Source of the DNA: Gammaproteobacteria bacterium
Lineage (GTDB): Bacteria; Pseudomonadota; Gammaproteobacteria; Pseudomonadales; IMCC2047
Assembly: GCA_021773395.1 (NCBI GenBank)
Contig: JAJFKB010000008.1
Coordinates: 1-64,000 of the forward strand
DNA: 64,000 nt
Reading direction: 5' to 3'
Part shown: piece after piece, positions 44,788-53,820 of the stretch
Position numbering within the stretch: the first letter of the stretch is position 1
Layout: each line of letters opens with the position of its first letter
Made by a program: the position numbers and the translations under genes
Notes under the pieces: model-generated
The model's database searches: none
The model's input: the letters and a program-made list of their open reading frames with translations, nothing else
What the model was told of the DNA's origin: nothing

Positions 44788-45573
44788 CTAACCTCCGCCC
44801 GTCACCGAAAAACCACCGTCCACACATATCGACTGACCGGTAATAAAGGAGGCTTCGTCGCTAGCGAGAAAATGAACCGCATTGGCAATTTCAACGGGCT
44901 CTGCCGCCCGGGCTAGTAGTGCATATCCCTGGGTCATTTCACGTATTTGCTCCACCCTAATACCTTTTTTTGCCATAGTGTTAATATGGAAATCGGTGAT
45001 TGTGTTGCCTGGGCACACCGCATTAACCCTAATCCCTTGCGCGCCATGTTCTACTGCGAGGCTGCGAGTTAGTGCCAACACACCCGCTTTACTCATATCA
45101 TAGATAGCCATTCCCGCAGAGCCGACTATGGCATTGATAGAGGAGTTAATCACAATAGCGCCACGGCCTTGCTTAATCATGCTCGGTAGCACGGCTTTGC
45201 AGCAATAAGCGACACCTTTGAGGTTTACCCCCAGAATTTTGTCCCAGTCGGCTTCCGTTGAATCAAGTAAACTACCGCCTATTTGCACACCGGCATTGGC
45301 AACTAATACATCGATTTGTCGCCACTTGGAAAGTGCCCGTTCAACCAAGGATTCGCAACTGTGCCAACTTGTCACGTCGGCGACATGACTGATCGCTGTG
45401 CCACCTAGCGCGGTGATTTCACGACAGCTATCTTTTGCGGTCGCTTCATCTAAATCAGCAACCAGAACCTGATACCCCGCTTTCGCAAAGCGTAAAGCAC
45501 AGGCCCTGCCAATACCCGATCCTGCGCCAGTTATTATCGCAACTTGTTGCTCGCTTGCTTCAGTTAGAGCCAT
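44788..45573 (-). CDS. SDR-family oxidoreductase (sugar/polyol type)
   Basis: About 261 residues. TGAGSGIGRACALRF, the NNAG-equivalent VANAGVQ, Ser in INSSINAIVG and Tyr-x-x-x-Lys in YDMSKAGV. A reasonable candidate for oxidation of a sugar acid (for example a uronate/mannonate oxidoreductase), since no classical UxuB is present in the window. ATG at 45573 (MALTEAS) has GGGAT 7 bases upstream. Confidence 0.88.
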   Translation of the reverse strand: MALTEASEQQVAIITGAGSGIGRACALRFAKAGYQVLVADLDEATAKDSCREITALGGTAISHVADVTSWHSCESLVERALSKWRQIDVLVANAGVQIGGSLLDSTEADWDKILGVNLKGVAYCCKAVLPSMIKQGRGAIVINSSINAIVGSAGMAIYDMSKAGVLALTRSLAVEHGAQGIRVNAVCPGNTITDFHINTMAKKGIRVEQIREMTQGYALLARAAEPVEIANAVHFLASDEASFITGQSICVDGGFSVTGGG

Positions 45574-45611
45574 AGGTATCATCCCGTTATATCTTTATGT
45601 TGTAGAAGTTG

Positions 45612-46619
45612 TTAGGCATAATTCGCCTGATGCCAGTCAAACAAAATCCCCATCGTCTGATCTCTGTGCTGGTTCGCCAGATCGTAAGCTTGCTGACAAT
45701 CTATGGGTAGAAATTCATGTGTTATTAAACTGGATAATGAGAATTGATTGCGCCGCACTAAATTAAAAAATAACTCATCTACGCGCCGCTGAGTCCAGCC
45801 ATCGCGGTCATGACTATCATGGGTCGCCTGAATGGTTAGCCCTTTCATCATGACATCCGAGTTCAAACACTGCTCGGCCGGATAGCCACTGTCCCCTAAT
45901 AGGATCACCTTGCCAAAACGCCCGGTTGCCGCTAACGCCTGTTTAAATACATCGGCATTCCCAGTGACATCGACCACCAGAGATGGGCCGTTACCGCTAT
46001 TCAATGCTCTTATTTCTTCGAGCTTCTGTGACACTTGCCCTTTAAACAACCGTGTTGCGCCGCCATTTTCCGCATGCTTTAACCGCTCGTCACAAAGGTC
46101 AACCACAGCAATCATTTGCACGCCTGATACAGCCGCCCAGCGCACGGCCATTTGTCCCACAGGCCCCGCGCCAATAATCAAAAGCTGTTGACCAAGCTCG
46201 AAGCGACCGGCCCATGCAGCGCGAAATGCCGTTTTCGCCAACCCCGCCCAACAGGCGGATTTAAGATCAACGCCTTCTGGTATCAGAGAACAATTGGCGG
46301 CCGGAATTACCTGGTGAGAGCCGTGCGCCTTGCGCATATAAATATGGTCACCCGGTTGAAATTCCGAGACATTTTTGCCAACCGCCTGTACCTCAGCAAC
46401 TGCCTGCACCCCCGTCTTCAGCTGTGGGAAAGAGAACATTTTTGCAAAGTGTGTGTCTGGCGCATATTTTTGCTGCAGAACGATGGTCTCGGTGCCGATG
46501 CTCATCAGACTATAGAGAGTGCGAACACGAATATCTCCTGCCCCCATCGACGGCAAACTAAAATCCTCTAAAATAACCTGTCCTTTCTGCGGAAAGATAA
46601 TACGCTTCGGCATAGACAA
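45612..46619 (-). CDS. Zinc-less MDR-family alcohol dehydrogenase
   Basis: 335 residues. Medium-chain dehydrogenase with nucleotide-binding GAGPVGQMAVRWA and a C-terminal substrate lobe. The usual catalytic-zinc Cys near the N-terminus (GHE-type motif) is not present; SLMSIGTETIV occupies the region, as in BchC/threonine-like subgroups. It probably acts on a hydroxyl of a sugar or derivative in the operon. The substrate is not inferable. Confidence 0.85.
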   Translation of the reverse strand: MSMPKRIIFPQKGQVILEDFSLPSMGAGDIRVRTLYSLMSIGTETIVLQQKYAPDTHFAKMFSFPQLKTGVQAVAEVQAVGKNVSEFQPGDHIYMRKAHGSHQVIPAANCSLIPEGVDLKSACWAGLAKTAFRAAWAGRFELGQQLLIIGAGPVGQMAVRWAAVSGVQMIAVVDLCDERLKHAENGGATRLFKGQVSQKLEEIRALNSGNGPSLVVDVTGNADVFKQALAATGRFGKVILLGDSGYPAEQCLNSDVMMKGLTIQATHDSHDRDGWTQRRVDELFFNLVRRNQFSLSSLITHEFLPIDCQQAYDLANQHRDQTMGILFDWHQANYA

Positions 46620-46636
46620 ATAACCTCGACAATGTG

Positions 46637-47050
46637 TTATGGGTGATAATCAATAATGCAAGTGCCACCAACTTTCTGCATACTATTTTCCGTGTATTCA
46701 TGGAACTCGATGAAGATACCGTTGGGGTCGTGGCAGCTCACCATCCAGGCATTATCGCCGCCGAGCCGCTTTTCAGTAGCCTTTACACCCTGCTTTAAAA
46801 GGGTTTCGCGCACGACCGCCACATCCTCAACCTCTATTGCAAAATGCCGGATAATCCCTTCTTCTCTCGGCTTTTTGACCTTGATAATTTCAAGGTAGGT
46901 ATCGTTACCAAAGTTCAAATACATACCAATCAGTTCATTTTGTTTATTGCGAAATTCAAACTGACGCCTTATCCCAAGGAAGCCATAAAATGCTTCGGTG
47001 GCTTCCAAATCATTCGACTCAATACACAGGTGAGCTAATCGCACTACCAT
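46637..47050 (-). CDS. VOC/glyoxalase-family protein
   Basis: About 137 residues with the paired beta-alpha-beta-beta-beta modules of the vicinal-oxygen-chelate fold: an opening LAHLCIESNDLEATEAFYG with a metal-ligand His, IRHFAIEVEDV, and a C-terminal DPNGIFIEFHEY with the Glu ligand. ATG at 47050 (AGAG site upstream) is preferred over an upstream GTG. Could be a dioxygenase, glyoxalase or epimerase; a sugar-acid epimerase role would fit the operon. Confidence 0.82.
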   Translation of the reverse strand: MVVRLAHLCIESNDLEATEAFYGFLGIRRQFEFRNKQNELIGMYLNFGNDTYLEIIKVKKPREEGIIRHFAIEVEDVAVVRETLLKQGVKATEKRLGGDNAWMVSCHDPNGIFIEFHEYTENSMQKVGGTCIIDYHP

Positions 47051-47079
47051 TTGTTTCTCTCCCACGATTTGTTTATCTT

Positions 47080-47958
47080 TTATTCGCTTGGGCTATCTCT
47101 GCCCTCGCTCCACCAATCCGTACCGGCTGCGCCACGTAAAAATGCATCTCTTTGCGTATCGCTATGGCCGAACACCGCACCAATCACCATTTTTGCGACA
47201 TCATCCGCTGGCCAACGTAATTGGCTGCCGTCGGAGCAGGCAATTTTTACCAACAAGTCCCCAACGATGCTGGGCTCCAAGGCTTCTGGTATTCGTGCTT
47301 TAACTTCTTTTAATTTGGTTTCAACTAGCTCTTGGTACGGGGAGTTTTTTGGGTATCCCTCAGGCAACACATCACCTTGAGGTAGATTCGGGTTAAATAT
47401 GTTTGTCGCATATAGTCCACCTTCGACCAAAGCCACCTTAATTCCCCAGCGGTCTACCTCGTGACGTAACGCCTCTGTTGCGCCCTCTAGCGCAAATTTG
47501 CTGCCGCTATAGACAACATCACCGGCGAGCCCTGCTACGCCGGACAACGAACTGATCATAATGATGTAGCCCCTGCCCTGCTGACGCATTTGCGGTAAAA
47601 CTTGCCGGGTTAACAACATGGGGCCAAAAAAATTCGTCTCCATAACTTCCCGAATTGCCGCTTCCGTGAGATCTTCAAGTGCTCCGGCGCGCAGAATACC
47701 GGCATTATTCACTAGCACATCTATGCTGCCCGCTTCTGCCACAATATTCTGAATCAGGGTGGGAAAGGTGGTCGGTTGAGTGACGTCCAGTTGTTTAATC
47801 TGAATGTTGAGCTGTTCTTGGTCGCTGGCCTGCTGGAGCGCCCCTGCTTTAGTTGGATCGCGCACCGTTGCATAGACCCGGTCGCCATTGCGTGCAAAAG
47901 CGAGAGCGCCCGCCAACCCCAAGCCACTGTTACAGCCTGTTATTAATATCGTCGCCAT
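47080..47958 (-). CDS. SDR-family oxidoreductase
   Basis: 292 residues of the classical SDR type with TGCNSGLGLAGALAF, NNAGIL, Ser in MISSLSGV and Tyr-x-x-x-Lys in YSGSKFAL. A long C-terminal tail (about 45 residues past the core) is present. It is distinct from the SDR at 44788. In the operon it follows an MFS transporter by 27 bp. Substrate unknown. Confidence 0.87.
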   Translation of the reverse strand: MATILITGCNSGLGLAGALAFARNGDRVYATVRDPTKAGALQQASDQEQLNIQIKQLDVTQPTTFPTLIQNIVAEAGSIDVLVNNAGILRAGALEDLTEAAIREVMETNFFGPMLLTRQVLPQMRQQGRGYIIMISSLSGVAGLAGDVVYSGSKFALEGATEALRHEVDRWGIKVALVEGGLYATNIFNPNLPQGDVLPEGYPKNSPYQELVETKLKEVKARIPEALEPSIVGDLLVKIACSDGSQLRWPADDVAKMVIGAVFGHSDTQRDAFLRGAAGTDWWSEGRDSPSE

Positions 47959-47985
47959 AGTCTAAGTCTCCTGTAGCTGTATTGA

Positions 47986-49173
47986 TTAATGTGGTTTTTC
48001 CGCCCTGTCGCTACCCTTAATGAGCAACATAATAGGAACGAACAATAGCAGTGCGATGGACAAGCAGATCATCCCCATGATGAGAATGTTTGTGTAGTTT
48101 TCATCAGCACCTAGCACCAGCGCGGAGATAAAAGGTCCCAGCGCCATGCCCCCGGTTTGCATGGCCGCGCTCACCACGACGTAGCGCCCCGATTTATCGA
48201 TCGCGGCCATATAGCCCATCAAATAGGGATGACCGTAGTTGTTGGCAAAATTGAACAGCACCACCGCCAATAGAAATATCGACGCGCTAAAAGCGCCCAT
48301 AAGCAGCCAAAGACTAACGATGGTTAACAGGATCGCCACAGCAATGGGGAAAGCGCGCCCCAGTCGTCGATCCAACCAGGAGGCTAATAAAGCGCCCAAG
48401 CCCGCTGCAAACATTGATGCGGCTAAGGCATTGGCGGTTGCCCCAGCCGCTTGCCCCGCCGCTGTCGCTATGCGTTCCAAATAAGACCAGACGCCACCCT
48501 GGGCGATGTAATAAACAAGATTGGCGAGCAGCGCAATAATGATCACGGGTAAAATAATTTTTCCGTCGCTTGCATGCGCCAGCCTATGCGCGCTGCCGTG
48601 TGGCGGTATCCATTTGATCAGGAACAAGCCGACGGCAGGAATCAGCGCCAAAGCGAGATAGACTGCGGCAACCCCTAGCCATGCCATTAAGTAAGGTATT
48701 GCCGGGATCACTACCGCACCGGAAGTCAGGCTGCACACCAAAAATAAGCCAAAGTTACGATCAGGGCGTGGCGTCGCTGCGAACATCGCATAGGCGAGCG
48801 CAAGCGTGCTGCCGCTGGCCAGACCGATGATAAAGCGTAAGCCAATAAGCAAGCCGACCGAATCAATAGGAATGGCTAGCAGATTGCCAATAATTGCTGC
48901 AGATAAAGAAATCTTTCCCACCATCCGCCAACTGGCATCATGCACCCACAAAAATCCCAACGCGCTTCCTATAGCAATGCCGGCAACGTTAGCAGAAAGG
49001 ATAAAGCCGCCTTCAGCGGCGGATAGCCCGAGATAGTCTTGAAGCCCGCCAACTAGTTGAGGCATATAATGAAAAAATGACACCCCGGAAATCGCTAATA
49101 CAATGGCTGCTATTACAGCGCCGCGGCCGGAAAGGTTTGCCTTTTCCATTTCCTCTATGGTGATGGTGGTCAT
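47986..49173 (-). CDS. MFS transporter
   Basis: 395 residues with about 12 membrane spans and SGLASGSTLALAYAMFA-like glycine-rich helices. It overlaps the Bcr/CflA-like transporter gene upstream by 4 bases (ATGA), so the two are co-translated. It resembles the MFS at 30253-31431 in the YLERIATAAGQAAG segment. Substrate unknown, possibly the sugar acid or aromatic compound handled by the operon. Confidence 0.87.
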   Translation of the reverse strand: MTTITIEEMEKANLSGRGAVIAAIVLAISGVSFFHYMPQLVGGLQDYLGLSAAEGGFILSANVAGIAIGSALGFLWVHDASWRMVGKISLSAAIIGNLLAIPIDSVGLLIGLRFIIGLASGSTLALAYAMFAATPRPDRNFGLFLVCSLTSGAVVIPAIPYLMAWLGVAAVYLALALIPAVGLFLIKWIPPHGSAHRLAHASDGKIILPVIIIALLANLVYYIAQGGVWSYLERIATAAGQAAGATANALAASMFAAGLGALLASWLDRRLGRAFPIAVAILLTIVSLWLLMGAFSASIFLLAVVLFNFANNYGHPYLMGYMAAIDKSGRYVVVSAAMQTGGMALGPFISALVLGADENYTNILIMGMICLSIALLLFVPIMLLIKGSDRAEKPH

Positions 49174-50378
49174 GTGCTTGCTTCGTTCCTAATGAATTTC
49201 ATGCTGGACAGTGCCGACATCGAACAGATGAGCAGCACCGTGGTTATTGCGGATAAAGTGCCCTGAAAAGATAGGGTTGCCAGATAGCTAATCAATGAAG
49301 ATCCGGCCGATTGCACGCAAACAAATAATGCAGAAGCCGCCCCAGCAGCATAGGCAAAGGGCACCAGCGCCTGGCCAACACTCAAACTAAGCACCATGCC
49401 GGTACCTAGGCAAGCAAGCATAACCGGGAACAGGATTATTGTCGCTGCCGGAACGCTGTCAAAACAGATCCCCCACAGAATTGACCAGCCAGCCAGCGCA
49501 AGCCATAAGCCCGTGTAGATAGTGCGCTCTACGCCCAGGCGCGGCGCCAGCCAACGCACTGAATAAACACCTACGGAAATCGCGGCATTAAAGGCCGCCA
49601 GTACGTAGCCATTGCCACTGGCGGAAAGCTGATAATGCTGTTCGGCAAGATAGCTGTAATTGGAAATAAATAGCAGCATGGTACCCACGCAAAACATATT
49701 CGCCAGCGCGTGCCGAATAAAGGAGGGATTGGCCAATACCATATGCCAATTATTTCGATGTGATGGTTGATCTTGCGGGGCTTGTTCAGGCCGGGTTTCC
49801 GCCTGCCATAAATAACAACCGATAAGCGTGCTACTGGCGATCAGAGCCATAATAAGAAAGCTGACTCGCCAGCTAAAATGAGTGGCTAAATACCCCCCCA
49901 ACACCGGGCCCAAAATGGGCACCCAAACCATGACGAGAAACATCCCGGAAATTGCTTTTGTTGCTCCTGTAGGCCCGTGGACATCTCTGAGCACCGCGCG
50001 CGCCACGACGACCCCTGAGGCGGCGCCAACGCCCTGTATCAGTCTGAGCAGGGATAGCTCGAAAATTCCCGCTGATAAATAACAGCCGATGGAGGCTAGG
50101 CAGTAAAGGCTTATCCCGGTCAGCATAACTCTGCGGCGCCCTAATCGATCGGCTAGCAAGCCCCATAGAAAAGGCGCTAATCCGTAACCGATAAAAAAAA
50201 GATACAACGTGGATTGGATTGATTCCGCGGCAATGCCCAGATCACGCGTCGCGCTTGGCATCGAAGGGGCGAAGAAGTCCACTGATAACGGCGCGAAAGA
50301 GCTGGTTATTGCCAACACAAAGATTAGCAAATAGCTTTGGTTTTTAGCGGGGTCAGCCATACTTCGGCGGTTTCTCAT
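49170..50378 (-). CDS. Bcr/CflA-type MFS efflux transporter
   Basis: 402 residues with 12 spans. Motif A DRLGRRRVMLTG near the first loop and the Bcr/CflA-like opening SVDFFAPSMP, plus RLIQGVGAASG, mark it as a drug/H+ antiporter of the 12-TMS Bcr group. It would export a toxic compound or take part in metabolite export from the pathway. The start is directly adjacent to the kdgK stop (0-base gap) and the end overlaps the next MFS gene. Confidence 0.87.
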   Translation of the reverse strand: MRNRRSMADPAKNQSYLLIFVLAITSSFAPLSVDFFAPSMPSATRDLGIAAESIQSTLYLFFIGYGLAPFLWGLLADRLGRRRVMLTGISLYCLASIGCYLSAGIFELSLLRLIQGVGAASGVVVARAVLRDVHGPTGATKAISGMFLVMVWVPILGPVLGGYLATHFSWRVSFLIMALIASSTLIGCYLWQAETRPEQAPQDQPSHRNNWHMVLANPSFIRHALANMFCVGTMLLFISNYSYLAEQHYQLSASGNGYVLAAFNAAISVGVYSVRWLAPRLGVERTIYTGLWLALAGWSILWGICFDSVPAATIILFPVMLACLGTGMVLSLSVGQALVPFAYAAGAASALFVCVQSAGSSLISYLATLSFQGTLSAITTVLLICSMSALSSMKFIRNEAST

Positions 50379-51362
50379 CTATTTGGGTATGACAGCGCCG
50401 GGAAACTGCACCACTCGGGCCGCAAGTTTCTGGGCATTTTCAACCGCTTCCTGCAACCCCTTGCCGCTCATTCTGGCGCTTAGATAACCCGCATTAAAGG
50501 AGTCGCCTGCCGCTGTGGTATCGACTTGTTTGACAATATTTTTTAACGGCGCCTCTAATAACACCTGCGTGTCCGACACCACACAAGGCCGAGAGCCATT
50601 CTTAACTATCACCTCCATTACTCCGCTTTTATGTAAACGCTCAACAGTTTCTTTGGGGCTAAGGTCGCCAAAAACGGCCTGCTCGTCATCAAAGCTCACC
50701 GTGGCGACATGGGCGATTTCCGCCAGACGGGAGATCCACAACGCAGCCTCCTGCTTAGACTCCCAGAGTTTCGGACGATAATTGCTATCAAAAACGATAA
50801 GAACGCCGGACCGCTTTAGCAGATCTAGCATGGCCAATAATAGCTCTCTGCTTTCTTTCACCAGAATAGCCAGCGTAATGCCTGACAAATAAATAATATG
50901 GTAATGACCCAGCCGCTCAGCTAAGCCAAAGGCACGAGCAGCCTCCATCAATTTTTGCGCGGCAGTATCTTTACGCCAATAAAAAAAGCTGCGTTCACCG
51001 CGACTGTCAGTACGTACCCAATAGAGGCCTGGAAGCTCACCGGGTATCACCGTTACCAGCTCCGTCCCCACACCCTCTTCGGCCCAAAGTGATAGCATTT
51101 GCTTGCTAAAATCATCGTCCCCTAAGGCGGTAACATAATCAACGCGACGGCCGCTATCGCCAAACTCACGCGCCAGATAAACCGCCGTATTGAGCGTATC
51201 ACCAGCGAATCCATAGGAAAGCCCAGCACCCTCCCGCTCGGTGATTTCGATCATGCATTCGCCAATCGCCGCCACGCGCTGATCGCCCGAGCCGAACCAG
51301 TTTAGGCCTGGTTTTTCAGACGCCGATGGCGGCGGCGTTTTTGCGTTATCTACTATTTTCAT
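50379..51362 (-). CDS. kdgK: 2-keto-3-deoxygluconate kinase (PfkB family)
   Basis: 327 residues. The N-terminal half has GECMIEITEREGAGLSYGFAGDTLNTAVYLAR and the C-terminal anion-hole/catalytic-base motif DTTAAGDSFNAGYL. Best fit is KDG kinase, because ManD and KDPG aldolase are in the same region; other PfkB sugar kinases cannot be excluded from motifs alone. It phosphorylates KDG to KDPG with ATP. Confidence 0.86.
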   Translation of the reverse strand: MKIVDNAKTPPPSASEKPGLNWFGSGDQRVAAIGECMIEITEREGAGLSYGFAGDTLNTAVYLAREFGDSGRRVDYVTALGDDDFSKQMLSLWAEEGVGTELVTVIPGELPGLYWVRTDSRGERSFFYWRKDTAAQKLMEAARAFGLAERLGHYHIIYLSGITLAILVKESRELLLAMLDLLKRSGVLIVFDSNYRPKLWESKQEAALWISRLAEIAHVATVSFDDEQAVFGDLSPKETVERLHKSGVMEVIVKNGSRPCVVSDTQVLLEAPLKNIVKQVDTTAAGDSFNAGYLSARMSGKGLQEAVENAQKLAARVVQFPGAVIPK

Positions 51363-51423
51363 GTAATCAATCCAGTTTTAAATCCGACACTTCTGCGCTG
51401 CTCAAAGTGATTCTTGGTTGCCG

Positions 51424-52563
51424 TCAAACAAGCATTTTGGTTACCGTCACGCCAATAAAAGTCGCAATAACATAACCGAAGATACCGCACATAATGGCTG
51501 GGGTGACCAGCTCTTTCCAGCCGCGCGAGGTTGCAATCGCCGCCGTCACAGCAGGACCGACCAACGCCGCACCGGAAGCGACAATTGCTTCGGCTAAATC
51601 AACTTTGAACACTCTGGCTACTGTTAACACTACCGCCAGATGGATGAAAATAATGCACATGCCATAGAAAAATAGGTGCAGCGCAGAGCCAACGAAAGAA
51701 GTTGCATCTGTACTCGCACCGGCCACAACAAAAAACAGGTACATGATCAGCATGCCTAGCTCAAAATCGCCTTCCAGGTTTGCCATCATCTTGGGAAATA
51801 AATTAGCCACTAAAATCGTGAGTATGGTGATAAACAAAATACTGTAGTGATCCATGCCCAGTGCTTTGGCAATCCACTGTGATGCTGCGCAGATTGCAAA
51901 ACTGATCGCTAGAGCGCTACACAGGTGAGCTAACTTCAATTGTATGCCGCAATTTTCGCCTGTACTTAAAAGCTGATCGCCCTCAGCGACTTGATTGTCT
52001 AGTAGCGCAGAGGGAATTCTGTTGGTGATCCAACGAATGGACGGAATGGCGAGTAACATCATCAGCGCAAGAATGCTAACCACCGCACTCGCACTTAAAG
52101 CGACACTGAACTCATCCGGCGTCATTTCAACAGCCTGTGATACCGCCAGGAAATTAACCATGCCGCCAATCCAGGCGCCGGAGTATACCCCCGCCACTTT
52201 TGGCCCGATATCACCTAACTCGAGCAAATAGTACCCCAGGACGGCACCAATCACTGTCGCCATACTTGCCAGACAAAAGGTGATCATCACCACCCCGCTC
52301 TCTCTAAAAATTTTGCGCAAATCGGCTTTAAAAAGCAGCAAGGGTATCGCCAGTGGCACCAGAGTGCCGCCAACAAAATCATAGCTGGGGGCTTGCAACG
52401 GAATAATATTGAAGTTAGAGAGTGCCATTGCCGCGCAGAGAACCCAGATAACCCCGGAAGTCTTTTTGCCAACGACATTGTTATCCATCCAAAAGCCAAA
52501 CCAGGCCAAGGTAAAGAGTACCGCCCCAAGCGCTAAAACATTATCTGCTGGCACAATTGACAT
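51424..52563 (-). CDS. DUF819-family membrane protein, copy 1
   Basis: 379 residues with about ten membrane spans, of the DUF819 family. Seen: VPLAIPLLLFKADLRKIFRESG, GVYSGAWIGGMVNFLAVSQAVE, and ASGAALVGPAVTAAIATSRGWKELVTPAIMCGIFGY, shared almost word for word with the neighbour at 52637-53770. The fold resembles Na+-coupled carriers (two repeated halves around broken helices), so a transporter is likely. Its substrate is unknown; here the neighbours are peptidases and sugar-acid enzymes. Confidence 0.85.
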   Translation of the reverse strand: MSIVPADNVLALGAVLFTLAWFGFWMDNNVVGKKTSGVIWVLCAAMALSNFNIIPLQAPSYDFVGGTLVPLAIPLLLFKADLRKIFRESGVVMITFCLASMATVIGAVLGYYLLELGDIGPKVAGVYSGAWIGGMVNFLAVSQAVEMTPDEFSVALSASAVVSILALMMLLAIPSIRWITNRIPSALLDNQVAEGDQLLSTGENCGIQLKLAHLCSALAISFAICAASQWIAKALGMDHYSILFITILTILVANLFPKMMANLEGDFELGMLIMYLFFVVAGASTDATSFVGSALHLFFYGMCIIFIHLAVVLTVARVFKVDLAEAIVASGAALVGPAVTAAIATSRGWKELVTPAIMCGIFGYVIATFIGVTVTKMLV

Positions 52564-52636
52564 GTTGCATATACTCCCACTGTTATTGCCAAAATACGGC
52601 CCGACTCAACCTACACTATTCAACTAGAAAGCCCGT

Positions 52637-53770
52637 TCAACTCAAGAATCTAGTCATGCTAACTCCAATAAAATTAGCGATGACGTAACCGAAAACTCCG
52701 CACATGATTCCGGGCATTACCAGCGTTTTCCAGCCTCGAGAGCTCGCTAGCGCAGCGGTCGGCCCAGGGCCGACAAGTGCCGCAGCCGAGCCCACAAGCG
52801 CCTCAGCCAAATCAAATTTCAGTAGTTTCGCTAAGCTTAATACCAACAAAAAATGCAATGTCACCAAAGACAAAGAGTAGAAAAACAAATGTAATGCGCT
52901 AGCAATAAATTCTGTGACATTGGTCGACAAACCAATCGCCGCAAAAAACAGATACATGATGAGCATGCCGATATCAAATTCTCCCTCCAGCCGCTCAAAC
53001 AATTTAGGTGCACTATTTGCAGCAACCACAGCAAAGCCTGTTACAAAGAGAATCGCATATTGGGCAATTGATAGTGCGGTGGCTAACTGAGAAGAAACAG
53101 CGCATATCAAAAAACTCAAACTGAGCGCGCCAACGATATGAGTAAGCTTCAAATCGCTGTTCGATTCGGCACCTTGATCGGTATTCGCGCAAGGGTCGGC
53201 ATTATCCATTATCGCTGACGGCAGCCAACGTCGAATCAGGGATATTGAAGGGATCGCAAGAAGCAGCATCAGCGCCATAACACTAACAACACTATTAGCG
53301 CCGATAGCCACGCTGAACAACCCTGGTTCAATTTCCACGGCCTGCGCGACCGCCACAAAATTCATGGTCCCGCCAATATAGCCGCTGGCAAAAACGCCTG
53401 CTATCTGTGGCCCGACCTCGCCCAAATCGATCACATACAAACCGATAATGGCGGCAGCCACAGTGCCAAAGCTAGCGACTAAAAATGTCACCATGACGGC
53501 GCCGCTTTCCCTAAAAATTTTGCGCAAATCCGCCTTGAACAACAATAGCGGAATAGCGAGCGGCACCATATATTCCATGATAAAAGCATAAGCGCCTGCG
53601 CTAAAAGGCGTCACATGGAAATTTGATAGCAGGACACCGCCCAGAATAACCCAAAGAGCACCTGAAGTTTTTTGCCCCAATCGATGACTATCTGCCCAAA
53701 ATCCAAACCAGCTGAGGCCAAAGAGTATTGCGCATAATGTGAATATGTCGGTTTCAGCTATTAGAGCCAT
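52637..53770 (-). CDS. DUF819-family membrane protein, copy 2
   Basis: 377 residues, a paralogue of the preceding gene in the same orientation, separated by 73 bp. The pair keeps the long identical stretch VPLAIPLLLFKADLRKIFRESG but diverges elsewhere, suggesting an old tandem duplication kept in function, perhaps with different substrates or as a two-subunit carrier. It is 50 bp downstream of the amidohydrolase, so the DUF819 pair may move peptide or amino-acid products. Confidence 0.85.
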   Translation of the reverse strand: MALIAETDIFTLCAILFGLSWFGFWADSHRLGQKTSGALWVILGGVLLSNFHVTPFSAGAYAFIMEYMVPLAIPLLLFKADLRKIFRESGAVMVTFLVASFGTVAAAIIGLYVIDLGEVGPQIAGVFASGYIGGTMNFVAVAQAVEIEPGLFSVAIGANSVVSVMALMLLLAIPSISLIRRWLPSAIMDNADPCANTDQGAESNSDLKLTHIVGALSLSFLICAVSSQLATALSIAQYAILFVTGFAVVAANSAPKLFERLEGEFDIGMLIMYLFFAAIGLSTNVTEFIASALHLFFYSLSLVTLHFLLVLSLAKLLKFDLAEALVGSAAALVGPGPTAALASSRGWKTLVMPGIMCGVFGYVIANFIGVSMTRFLS

Positions 53771-53820
53771 ATCTATTCTCTATTTATTCTTTTTCTAACC
53801 CAGACAGCGAAGTGCTCTAA